The position numbers and the translations under genes were made by a program. DNA of 64,000 nucleotides, taken from the NCBI GenBank assembly GCA_037355855.1, contig CM074768.1:1612001-1676000 (forward strand), written 5' to 3'. Below the pieces are notes generated by a model. It had not been told where the DNA came from. It saw only the letters and a list, made by a program, of their open reading frames with translations, and did no database searches. Below are positions 36,988 through 47,430 of this stretch, one piece after another. This stretch comes from Pseudo-nitzschia pungens (taxonomy: Eukaryota > Bacillariophyta > Bacillariophyceae > Bacillariales > Bacillariaceae). Every line of letters starts with the position of its first letter. The first letter of the stretch is position 1.

Positions 36988-37151
36988 CGTAGGATTGGAT
37001 TTATGTTCGTACGTACCGTAGCCCGATAATAATTATTTTCCGCTAACGGGGATGCTCTGCGTACTCGTAATCCTTTGTTGCCATGCGTCTTTTCCAATCT
37101 CTTCGTAATCTTAGTTACCAGGTAACCTTATCGTAAGGTTACGGGGCGCCT
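36988..37151. other. Gap left of the foldback element
   Basis: No gene. Includes a small palindrome, GTAACCTTATCGTAAGGTTAC, at about 37123-37143. Confidence 0.4.
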
Positions 37152-38224
37152 GGAACGCAGATACGACAAACGCAGGTAGGGTATTTTGAGTCGAAATTCT
37201 TTGGTCGGTACCCTAATAGGGTAAAAAACCAAAACGGGGATGAATTCGGTACGCAAATCTGGTAATGAAAACAGATGATACTTCCCACACGCATGGTAAG
37301 ATAACATGCACAATAACATGCACGGTAGCATGCACGATAACATGCACAATAACATGCACGGTAGCATGCACAGTAACATGCACAATAACATGCACGGTAG
37401 CATGCACAGTATCTTAACATGCACAGTAACATGTATGGTAACAAAAAATACCTTAAGTAACGATATCACCGTATTAAATTTTCAATACAATAGTTCAAAA
37501 TTTAACACGTAGATTCAAAAATCTTCTGTACCAGGCCGACCGGTTAACCCGTTACAACCAGGTCAGTCGACCAGAACGGGTAACCGGTTCAGACCGGTCA
37601 ACCCAGTACTACCCCCTACAAATGGGTACAAACAGGTACTGCAACCGGGTTGTACCAGGTGGACTGCCCGGTTGGGGGTCGAGACCGCCAGGATTGTACC
37701 CGTTTGTTCCCAGTTGGGCCAGTACAGAAGATTTTTGAATCTATGTGTTAAATTTTGAACTATTAACTCCGGTCGACCGTGTTAAATTGAATCTCCATCT
37801 TAAATGTTCTAATGTGTATTGAAAATTTAATACTGTGATTGATATTTACCGTCTGAAATTGTTAATTAAGGTATTTTTTGTTAGTACCGTACATGTTACT
37901 GTGCATGTTATTGTGCATGTTACCGTGCATGTTATTGTGCATGCTATCGTGCATGTTACCGTGCATGTTACCGTGCATGTTATGGTTGCTGTACGGGTGA
38001 ACCCCCTGGTTGTAGCACCGGTTGCAGTACGGGTTTGAATTAAAATACTACATTACTGCATATGTGAATACAGACAAAAGTATCATCTGTTTTCATTACC
38101 AGATTTGTGTACCGAATTGATCCCCATTTTGGTTTTTTACCCTATTAGCGTACCGAACAAAAAATTTCGACTCGAAATACCCTATCTGCGTTCCCTTCGA
38201 CTTCGATTGTCGTATCTGCGTTCC
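37152..38224. mobile_element. Foldback element with long, structured inverted arms
   Basis: Both ends read GGAACGCAGATACGACAA inward (37152 and, on the other strand, 38224). The outer arms (about 140 nt, containing AATAGGGTAAAAAACCAAAA and TGGTAATGAAAACAGATGAT) match at roughly 90 percent by eye. Inside them are a 12-bp tandem repeat (AATAACATGCAC-like, 37300-37430) and its inverted counterpart (37885-37985). Further in, 37415-37529 pairs with parts of 37722-37895. The centre (37530-37721) is not paired with the arms. There is no coding capacity and no clear target duplication. This is the structure of a foldback or long-TIR non-autonomous DNA transposon. Confidence 0.85.
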
Positions 38225-38417
38225 GAGCTCATTTCTTTTTGACGTGGTTCACTATGTACAAGGGTATCAGGTGCTATTCATACCTTTAGAATATATAATA
38301 CCATAGATACATACAATAAATACATCATTATGAAAAATTTCAATCGAAAGGTAACCTTACTCTTACGAGTAGGTACGTACGGTACATAGGGGTACTGGTG
38401 GTACCGGTATGTAAGGC
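38225..38417. other. Gap between foldback element and piggyBac ORF
   Basis: No gene. Contains the near-13-mer GTAACCTTACTC (38351-38362) and TACCGGTA (38402). Confidence 0.4.
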
Positions 38418-40826
38418 ACACCAAAGGGGGCCATTAATTTAGAAAAGCAAACAGTGGCATGGCTCAAGGAAGAACTGAAACTTCGATGCCAATCAACGTC
38501 TGGAAAGAAGAGTGATCTTATCAATCGATTGAAGAAGGCAACCGAGCAGAAAATTCATCGATTTAATTCAGTGGAGGAGGCAAGAAGGAGGGGGGATAGG
38601 AGACCAACGAGTGGACGTCCAAAGAAGAAGGAACCATCTGGAGAATGGCACGAAACAAGAAGAAGAAAGAACTTGATGCAATTGTTCCCTGATACTGTAT
38701 TCTGGAGAGAGCTCTACCCTGAAGCAACAGTGGTCGAGGAGCCAGAAAATCCTTCTTTTAGAATCGCAAGAGCTCCAACTGTACCAGAAGTGGATGCAAG
38801 ACTTGCTCCTCCCCCCAAGAAATACAACTATGCAAAGATCTTTGATATCGCTGAGTTCAAAGGAGTGAAGACAGAGCCTGAGTTCGATCGTCGCGGAAAA
38901 ATCAGGAAGGGTCCAGATGGCAAGCCACTCACTACATGTACCATACGGGAGAGAGGCTGTTGCAATCCACCATTCAAGGAGAAGTACAACCTATCAGCGC
39001 ATTCCCCACCATGGCACTTGGTCTTTCTTCCATTGAGTGTGGATGCAAAGGACAAGGGACACTTCAGTTTTGAATCAATGCGGCACTGGACAAACATCAA
39101 GGCATCTCTTGCTGCTGCTGGGGAGAAGATCTACCCTGAGTTTGTTCCCTTTGAGACTGTGGAGTTGCGCCAATTCTTTGGATTGTATGTGTTACACGGA
39201 CTTGTTCCAACAGCTCGTGTTGAATACAAGTTGCGATCGACAAGGAATGACAGAATTGCAGGGAACGACTTCATCTATCGTGCAATTAGTAGGAGCTTTA
39301 GCAATCCACAGAAACAACAAAAGCACTTCAAGGCATTTCTTGCTTGCCAAGATCCCTGCATCAAGGTTCCTTCCCGTAAGCACTTCCCAAACTGGAAGGT
39401 CAGACCTCTACTCAAGTGGATTAATTGGTGATGTCCTCAGGCTTGGATGCTGGCACGTCAAATTGCAGTGGATGAGATGACCATGCGATTCAAGGGTGTC
39501 TACCAAGACAAGCGACGGATCACATACAAGAAGGAAGGTGATGGATTTCAAGCTGATGCCCTATGCGATGATGGATATTGTTACCAAATTGACATGAGGA
39601 ATGATCCTGCACCTAAGAAGTACTTGGACTGGAAGCTGTCTCCGCTGCATGCCCGTATGATGACTCTGTTTGATTCCTTGAAGGACGAGCACCACCATGT
39701 GGGGATGGACAACCTGTACAACTCAGTACTGTTCTGCAAAGCTGCATTCAAGCATTCAAAGCAAGTCCTTTGTCATGGGGTTGCTTGTAAGGCAAACCAT
39801 GGCATCCCTGACTGTGTGTTTCAGCAGGAACTGAAAAATGCCCACGAAGAACGAGCAGCTCGTGGTACAGTGAAAGCTGCTGTTCTTGAAGGGGATCCAG
39901 AATGTTCCTTTCTTATTGCATCTAGTGTCTACGATACCAAGCCAGTACACTATTTGAGTATGGTTACTACTAAAATTGAATGGGTTGAAAAAGAGAAGAT
40001 CATTTACAACATTGATACAGATCAAAAGGAGAGGATGAAATTCCTCCGTCTTAACCAGTTAGATACATACAACAACGGTATGGGCAACGTCAATATTGCT
40101 GATCAGCTTAGAGGAGTCTACAGATTGGATTGTCATGTACGGAACAGGAAGTGGTGGTGGTCTGTTATGTTCTGGGGAACAGGAGTGCTCCTGACAAACA
40201 CCTACAAGCTGTACTTATCTTTATGTGAAGAAGAAGGAGTGAAGAATCCCCAGTATGGATGTCACTATGACTTTAGGAGGGCAATCGGGGAGTATTGGGT
40301 GAATCCTGATGGTGTCGACGCTGAATTTGATGCTCATATGTTCAATTATACAGCACATTTTGATCTTTGTGGTGGTGATGCTGGTGGACTTGACCCAACC
40401 ATCTCTCCATTAACGAGCCCCTCCACAGCAGCAACTGGTGGTAGTATTGGTGGTGATGATGACAAACTCGCGAGTTGAAAATCTTTTAGAGTTACAGACA
40501 AGTCCCTTGAAATCAATGGAACCCTCTGCGGCAGACTGGATAGAAACTTGGACCACTATCCATTTCCTCCAAGGAAAGTGACTAGGTGTGCACTGCATGC
40601 TTGGCTTGGACTGAGGAAGCAGGGCACGCTGATGCGCTGCGCCACATGCAATGTTCATTTGTGTATTGATTGCTATGGTACTTTTCACCGGTCTGCTGAT
40701 ATTCTATCACAGAAGGAATTGCTCAAGAACAACTTCAGTGACCTCTCCTCTCTTGATACAAAGGAAAAGAAAGAGGAGAGGAACGTAGCTTGCTGGGGAG
40801 CGTCTTGCTGCTGTTGTTGTTGCTGA
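38418..40826 (+). pseudogene. piggyBac-type transposase with SAP domain, two in-frame TGA codons
   Basis: One continuous frame holds every part. The SAP DNA-binding motif is TVAWLKEELKLRC with SGKKSDLINRL (38450-38540). The piggyBac N-terminal region (FVPFETVELRQFFGLYVLHG) is at 39140-39200. The DDD catalytic residues sit in VDEMTMRFKG (about 39470), HHVGMDNLYNS (about 39710) and NVNIADQLRGVY with RKWWW (40090-40155). The Cys-rich C-terminal finger RCALHAWLGLRKQG with RCATCNVHLCIDCYGTFH is at 40585-40695. The frame is interrupted only by TGA at 39429-39431 and at 40476-40478. There is no ATG at the N-terminus, but ATTTAG before 38442 could be an intron acceptor. I could not find terminal inverted repeats or TTAA target sites. 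Cut-and-paste transposition is the family's role; this copy is probably inactive unless the TGAs are read through. Confidence 0.85.
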
Positions 40827-41517
40827 TGGTGGTGGTTGATTCAATTTGGTTGTTCGATTTGGTTCATTTGATTCGATTCGATTCGGTTGTTCGCACTCCT
40901 GTTTGGCCATTGCCTTGACGACGGCAAGTATTGATACAAGTTCATCACCCCTTGGTGTTTTCAGGGCCTTTGAAAGTGTTCTTGTGTCTTTATTTATTTG
41001 GAGTATTCAGGGCTCGGGCGGCCGAATGGTGGAGGACGGATGGTGCAAAAATCATGGTGAATCACGGGCCCGATGTACAAAAATCAGCCGAAATCCACTA
41101 AAATTTATCAAAATTCCCCAAGTAAATAATTAAAAACCTGTCTCTATGTTATTGACTACAAGTATTGGTGGTTATTTGTTACTTAATTGTAGATAGAGGT
41201 GCTTTCATTGTGTCTAGAACACTGAACTCGGTTGACGATTTGGTCATCGGGTTACAAAAAATTATGATTTTTTTGTACTTCTATACGAGTATTACGCAAA
41301 CGATTAAGGGATACGTAAAAAAGGAAAAAAAAAGAAAATATTTTCGTTTTCGCTGACCGAAATCACTCCCTATGCCTACTCTTATCTGTTTTTACTAAAA
41401 AGTAAACAAATTTGGTTCATTTGGATCATACATTGATATATATGTAGGGTAAATATGGTAAGTTCATGCATTGCACGCATTCCGCTGACCAATCATAGTG
41501 TTCCAAAACTATTTTTG
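40827..41517. other. Flank of the piggyBac element, no gene seen
   Basis: AT-rich, with GATTC repeats near 40870. The right end of the piggyBac element should be here but was not located. Confidence 0.35.
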
Positions 41518-41518
41518 T

Positions 41519-41548
41519 TTTTCGCTGAGAATCAATTCTCAGCGAAAA
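41519..41548. repeat. Perfect 14-bp inverted repeat TTTTCGCTGAGAAT
   Basis: TTTTCGCTGAGAAT (41519-41532) and its exact complement (41535-41548) are separated by CA. The same word recurs at the LINE fragment's target site, and TTTTCGCTGA also lies at 41347, so this may be a small MITE (41347-41991) into which the LINE fragment inserted. Confidence 0.8.
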
Positions 41549-41571
41549 TGGAATTCACTTTCGCTGAGAAT

Positions 41572-41958
41572 AATAATAATAATATACGTATTTAAATAAC
41601 TTTAATCACCAAAGGTGAAACTAAATTACTCAGTCTGTAACCAGACTTTAACGTCGCCTCCATCATAGAGTCAGGACCCCAAGTGGCAGAACGACAAATT
41701 TTCAAACAAACCTTGAACATCAAGCAGGGGAAAAGGACAAACAAGTCCCACAAAATAGGGACTTGAGATAAAGTGAGATGGGAATGGAGATATTGGAATA
41801 AGATCCAGTATCAAAAGGGATGGGACAGGATAAGAAGCAGGAACAGAAGACAAAACCAAGGTACAAAGTGTAATCAACCCTGAGGTCCAGTAAGCCAGGC
41901 TCTGAGAAGAGCAGCCTCTTGTTGGTATGGCTGCACTGGTGGAACAGGCGCTGCATAT
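41572..41958 (-). mobile_element. 5'-truncated LINE copy with target-site duplication
   Basis: The minus strand matches 62316-62700 with only scattered substitutions. It contains the last about 28 codons of ORF2, the whole 3' UTR and the ATT-repeat tail. It is flanked by TTCACTTTCGCTGAGAAT at 41554-41571 and 41959-41976, an 18-bp duplication. Truncation at the 5' end, a tail at the 3' end and a target duplication are the signature of target-primed reverse transcription. Confidence 0.95.
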
Positions 41959-42888
41959 TTCACTTTCGCTGAGAATTTTTTTCAGCGAAAAGGTTTTGAG
42001 ACAAGGGTTTAAGTTTTGGAGATATTAGCCAATGAGAATCCATCATTATTTTTGTTTTTTTTACGTATAGGGTGTGCCTAAATACGAAGTAATATTTTTT
42101 GGATTGGATCGTGATTCAATGCGGTGCCTGATGCGCAAATACAAATCTGAGGTGTGGGTGTCAGACCATTTGGTTCCTCTGGTATTCTTGCACCACCGAA
42201 GGTGAAGGTGGAAAGAAGAAAAACTGTTCATCCTTCAATGCAGTGTTCATACAATGATAGCATGTTTGACACCAACATAGGGTCAGCAATGTTGTTTCTA
42301 CTACCCCTGTCTACCAATTCAACAATTGTGTACTAACTGCTACAGAAATCCTGGTAGATTCTTCAAGAAGAACAAGCATTTCCATGCCATACAATGATAT
42401 GTTTTAGAGTATGTAGACAAATAGTACAACAATGAAAAAGCAATGATGCAGCAGCAAAACAAGGTACATTCTAGGGATAAGATGGCAGTAATAGGACTAA
42501 CAGCAACAAGAATAGTTGTCATGTCAATGTGGTTCCAAGAATGATTTATGACAATTGGAATACTAGTAGCTAGTAGGAGGACAAAACGATGTTGTGCACT
42601 CCTGTTCTAGAAAATGAAGCAAAAAAGACCACAGCAGAGTGGTGGTGGTGTTGTACATTGATATTGCTTATCAACAATAGTAACCACTCTGTGGAGCAAC
42701 ATGAATGACAGAAACAGCACCCAGCAGTAACACCAGTGGTACTCAGACTGCTGGCAAACAGTGAGTCTACAGAGTACTATGCTGTCCACATTCTATTGCA
42801 TACAGTTGGATACTGTATGTCTAGTTCCAAGATCTATCATATTGGAGGGCATGATGGTTGTTACATGTTAAGGTAGAAATACACGATA

Positions 42889-43172
42889 GAGGTATTTTAA
42901 AGATGAATCATTATAAAATTGTGTTATAAAAGAATGGTTGAATACTTTACGAGATGGGAACGATTCCTTGAGTATGGGATGAATGATCGAACAATGATAT
43001 TATTGTTTGTCGGTCAAAATATCAATAATCGTTCATTCATGGGAATCTTTGTTTATCTTGATATTTGAATAATATTCAGTATATGTACATGAATATTATA
43101 TTATTGGAGTACATGCGGGATTCATTAATCATTTAGAGCCTCTCGTAGGGTACCTACGTCAACATGTCACAA
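42889..43172. repeat. Direct repeat, left copy
   Basis: Starts GAGGTATTTTAAAGATGA and ends TGTCACAA. About 85 percent similar by eye to 43497-43792 in the same orientation. Confidence 0.85.
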
Positions 43173-43496
43173 TGGTATTCTTATTTTACAAAGAAGAGAG
43201 AGTCATCTGAGCTCTTGATCTGAGCTCTTGAGCTGAGCTGAGCAGTGTTGAATAAAAACAGAGACTTGACTTGCTGTCTTGTATGAAATGCTATAGACTG
43301 TAGCATAGCGCTATAGCATAGCACTGTATTTCATTGTGTTTGGGACAGGTGTATGGTCCCAGTGAATATCGTACATAGTGGTGGTACCCCATGGTAGTAG
43401 CATGTAGCATAGAATTTGTGGCTGCAACCTTAACCCTGTAGCATTTATGCTACTGGATGCTTGGGCTGCTACATCTTGGTATCTGTAACCCATGTT

Positions 43497-43792
43497 GAGG
43501 TATTTTAAAGATGAAAGGTTAATAAATTGTGTTATAAAAGAGAATGGTTGAATACTTTACGAGATGGGAATGATTTCTTGAGTATGGATGAACGATTGAA
43601 TAATGATATATTATTCGTCGGGCATAATATCAATAATCGTTGAGTCACAAGAATCTTTGTTTATCTTGATATTTGTTGAATATTTAGTATAGATGCATGA
43701 ATATTATGTATATTCTTGTGTATTGGAGCACATGCGGGATTCAATGAATCATTTAGAGCCTCTTGTAGGGTACCTACATCAGCCCGTCACAA
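43497..43792. repeat. Direct repeat, right copy
   Basis: Partner of 42889-43172; 324 bp lie between them. The arrangement resembles terminal repeats of a miniature LTR element (TRIM), but the TG...CA ends are unclear. Confidence 0.85.
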
Positions 43793-46038
43793 CCCATACA
43801 AATCCTACACAAGGAGACAGCACACTCAGCTGATAGTAGCACCCCTTAGCATCCTGATGCAGTGTCTTGCAAAGCCTGTCGCTAAGCCTGCTACTCAGCA
43901 CACAGCCTAGCATCCTGGATACTTGTTAATAGAAACTATGGTATGTAGACTCAGTACATAACCCAACTGGTGGGGAACCCAGCATCTTCCATAGCATCCT
44001 CCATAGCATCCTCCATAGAATATTGGAAGAGCAGGTGGATTAGTAACACAGGTGTGCTTTGTTCCAAGCATAGATGACAGAACAAAATGTTCAACATACT
44101 AGACAGCTTCATTTTTGTGGGATCAATTATTTTGCTGAAGATGTGATAGTAGAACCATCAGCCATGCCAAATACTCCTAGTAGTTGTAGTGCTTCTGCAC
44201 TGTGGAGGAGTTCTTCTTTTTGTACTAGTTACTCTACTACTAGTAGTAGTAAACCTTTGTTTGTGCTACCAATGATGACCTCTTTGATGCCATTAGGAGT
44301 ATGTGCTGCCAAAGCTGGTTTTTACAAAATGTGCAGTTCCACCTGGGGATAGAGGAGACCTGTAAGACTTACTGGAGAATGTTTTGTTGTCTAGATATGT
44401 TTCCACAATACCAAAGCCTAGCTTTTTGTCAAGGCAGGCTTGCAGTACCTTTCTACAATCTATTTATGGGAAAGCTTTTTCTTGTAAATCAATAGTGATC
44501 AACATGTAATACACTACTAAGGTCAAAATAGAGTAGTAGTAGGAGCGGCAAGAATCGTGATGATGGGGTAGTTGTAATACAGCTTCTCATCATTATGTAT
44601 AGTACTATTGCTTCCTTTGTTCCAAAATAACTGTGCAATGACTTTCATGTGTGTGTTCTGTGTTAATTGTTCATTTGCGTAGAAAATATGCATACATGGT
44701 ACCACAAACTTAAAATAGGTGCATATCAAAATCACCATGCAAAAATCACACACAAACAAAAATAACTACTAGTAGTGCTTTTATCACGCTGTTTTAGGCT
44801 ATCTTTTGACAACAAAGGAAAGGCAAGAACACTCTTCTGGTTGATACAAGTGAGACACTCAAAAAAGCTAACTGTCTCACATTTGTGAGGGAACTTTCTG
44901 GAGGTTCAAATGACCGGTGCAGGAAGCCTTTCAACCAGGAAAATCACATTTTTAGGGCAATAACGGCCTGTTTTGATTCCCAGTGAAATTATGACCAATT
45001 CCATTGGTCTATATAGTACTAGTGTTTGGTCAACATAAATAGTAGTTTCTGGAGAGTTCAATGCAACAAGAACAGTTGCTATCCATTGGAAAGTGATTTG
45101 TACACAAACATTTTTTGTTTGAGAAGCGCTCTGTTATTTTGAAACGTACTAGAAAGAATATTAATAGTAGTAGTAGTAGTACTATAAAAGTACTAGTAGT
45201 AGGGTTGAAGTTTTGATGTGTTGGGATATTCTTTGGTGGTGACAGGTGATATCAGCACCACCTTCTTCTTGCTGGTACTACTACTATAGTAGTGTAGTAG
45301 TAGTAGTAGTAGTAGCTACTGAATTGGATTGAGAAGTGCTGCAAGGAGCGGCAGGAAGAAGAAGATGAACAAAAAGAAGAAACCATGAACCAGCACCAAG
45401 AAGTAATAGTAGTAGGTACTAGTATATGGTGGGTACCAGAAGCAGACCTCGGGCTGCAGCAGTCCTCCTCTTCATAGTGGTGAATGGTGAATGGTGAATC
45501 GTTGTGGGAATATCATATTGTCTTCTTCTTGTACAAATCAACCCCCTCCTCTTGAAGTGGCGGTGGTGTACTAGTAGAACGCACAAGTTATTGTTATTGT
45601 TCTTCTTGTTGTTGTTGCTGTCGCCGATGTCATCATGAAGTCCGTTGTTTGGATCCCGTTCTCGTTGTGGCATTATTTTGTTCTTGTTATAACACAAGAA
45701 ATACCAGAGGATGGGAAATAGGGAGGACGCTGCTACTACTACTGCTTATTGTATTGCATCCGTACTACCACAGTTGTGTGAATTTGTGCGCAACTCGGTT
45801 TCAAAATAAATACTACGTACGAACTACGTAATAATCATAGTCATGAATTGAATTGTTACTACTAGTACTCTACCGGGTATGCATTATTTAAACTAATATT
45901 AAAAAATACTGTAATTTTAATCCTAAGTAAGGTTTACATAGAGCTACTCGTCGTGCACCATAACTTAACGTGAAACGCCGAACCATTTTTTGAATAATAC
46001 GTACAAGTAAACCTTAGTTATTATAATACGACATGACT

Positions 46039-47358
46039 TCACATCGAGCGTTCGTCAACGTCAAAGGTCACCGACTTTTGGGTGCTCGGTGGTTGCGTCC
46101 TCCCAGGGTCCTTCTCCTCGTCCCGTGGCAATTGTTGTTCTTGTTGTTGTTTTTGTTGCTGTTCTTGTCGTTGTCGTTGTCGTTCTTTCTCTCTCTTTCT
46201 CTCTCTCCGTTGCTCCCGTTCCTCCTTCGTCTTGGGTTCCGGCACCACCCCGGCCACCATGGTGACCCACCACTCCCACGACAGGGGTGCCGGACCCACG
46301 CTTTCGTCGTCGTTTCCGTTTCGGTTTCCGTTTCCGTCCCACTCGTAGTACCTCGCCGGCAATCCGTAGGACAGGTTGTGGAGGCAGCAGGCGGTCACCA
46401 GCATCGCCCAGTGGTAGATGACCGTCCCGTAGACGAGGTTCCAGGCCCCGAAGTGGTCTTGCTGGGTGGCCACAAGGGCGTCCACCACCGCAAAGGCCAC
46501 CAGAAAGAGCGACCCGCCCGTCCACTGGGCCACCGTGGCAATCACCGCGGCGATCGGCGTCGGGAGGCCCATGACCAGGACCGGTCGCTGCTTGCTGGCC
46601 GCCCGCAGGAGGGCCCCCACCGGCAGCCACAGCAGCGCGTACGAGGCATGGATCGCCGCCTCCGACCAGCGGGCGATCGAGAAGCAGACGTGGAGGGACC
46701 CGTCCTCGAAGAGATCCTCGGTCTCGTTCCCGATCTCGTTCCCGATCCGTTCCGTGGCGCCGTCCAGGATGATCTCGTCCGTCCGGAGGTCCGGTTCGGT
46801 CGAGCACCAGATGCTCCCCGTCAGAAAGCTGGCCAGCGCGAGCACCGAGACGACCTCGCAGAAGGACACCAGCCATCTCCTGGCCAGGATCGATCGTCCC
46901 AGGAGAACCGGATTCGTGTTGGAGGAGGCGTCCAGGGCAAAGTGCGCCGTGGCCACCGCCGAGACGACAAAAAAGACGTTCGAGAGAATCCTCGCGATCC
47001 AGTGGGCCAGCATCCCCCGGTTGTCGTCGAGCCCGCTGTTGGGATAGATCGAGTGGCCGAGACCCCTCATGACAAAGGCTCCGCCCCCAAAGACCTGCGC
47101 CAGCACGGCCGACCGGAAAATCTCCCGCGCGGTGGGATCGACGCAGACGCTCAGGTGCAGGGCGAGGGCAAAGCTCGTCACCGCCACAAAGGCGTCGGAC
47201 GCCCAGTTGAGAACGGAGTTGTCGACGCCTTCGGACTGGCAGAGACCGAGATCGTTGGTTTCGACCGTGAGACACTCCACGGGGGAGGCGTACTGAATGG
47301 CGACCACCATGCCCACGTAGAGCGCGGTGAGCAGCAAGAGACCGAACGTGACGAACAT
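46039..47358 (-). CDS. Multi-pass membrane protein, unknown function (439 aa)
   Basis: Starts ATG at 47358 and is open to 46039. About eight hydrophobic segments are visible: residues 1-24, 49-72, 79-104, 116-141, 161-184, 229-254, 262-300 (long, perhaps two) and 306-332. Residues 205-225 form an acidic loop (NEIGNETEDLFEDG). The C-terminus is a charged Arg/Glu/Gln tail encoded by microsatellite-like TTG and CT-rich DNA at 46130-46210, likely cytoplasmic. I recognise no family motif. The gene is clearly GC-richer than its surroundings, so long antisense ORFs exist opposite it; the minus frame is preferred because its translation is a coherent membrane protein. The 5' flank (47360-47430) is a GTGTT/GGATT repeat. 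Confidence 0.8.
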   Translation of the reverse strand: MFVTFGLLLLTALYVGMVVAIQYASPVECLTVETNDLGLCQSEGVDNSVLNWASDAFVAVTSFALALHLSVCVDPTAREIFRSAVLAQVFGGGAFVMRGLGHSIYPNSGLDDNRGMLAHWIARILSNVFFVVSAVATAHFALDASSNTNPVLLGRSILARRWLVSFCEVVSVLALASFLTGSIWCSTEPDLRTDEIILDGATERIGNEIGNETEDLFEDGSLHVCFSIARWSEAAIHASYALLWLPVGALLRAASKQRPVLVMGLPTPIAAVIATVAQWTGGSLFLVAFAVVDALVATQQDHFGAWNLVYGTVIYHWAMLVTACCLHNLSYGLPARYYEWDGNGNRNGNDDESVGPAPLSWEWWVTMVAGVVPEPKTKEEREQRRERKREKERQRQRQEQQQKQQQEQQLPRDEEKDPGRTQPPSTQKSVTFDVDERSM

Positions 47359-47359
47359 G

Positions 47360-47430
47360 GTGTGGATTGTGTTGGATTGGATTGTGTTGGATTGTGTTGT
47401 GTTGGATTGTGTTGTGTTGAATTGGTTTGC
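47360..47430. repeat. GTGTTGGATT-type minisatellite upstream of the membrane protein gene
   Basis: Alternating GTGTT and GGATT pentamers directly 5' of the ATG, in the likely 5' UTR or promoter. Confidence 0.8.

Larger units (their letters stand above)
41992..46038. other. Repeat-rich intergenic block, no gene supported
   Basis: Contains a direct repeat pair (42889-43172 and 43497-43792), segments related to 7680-8500, TAG-rich microsatellites (45160-45190, 45290-45315) and small ORFs (for example 44074-44352) without motifs. No host gene could be supported. Confidence 0.5.

Noticed and set aside
37306..37512. ORF reading MHNNMHGSMH
   Set aside because: Translation of the 12-bp tandem repeat in the foldback arm; the opposite arm gives similar chance ORFs.
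39429..39431. Selenocysteine at the piggyBac TGA
   Set aside because: No selenoprotein homology or SECIS-like structure was recognised; nonsense decay is simpler.
39427..39440. Tiny intron GTGATGTCCTCAG spanning the piggyBac TGA
   Set aside because: At 13 nt it is far too short to be spliced.
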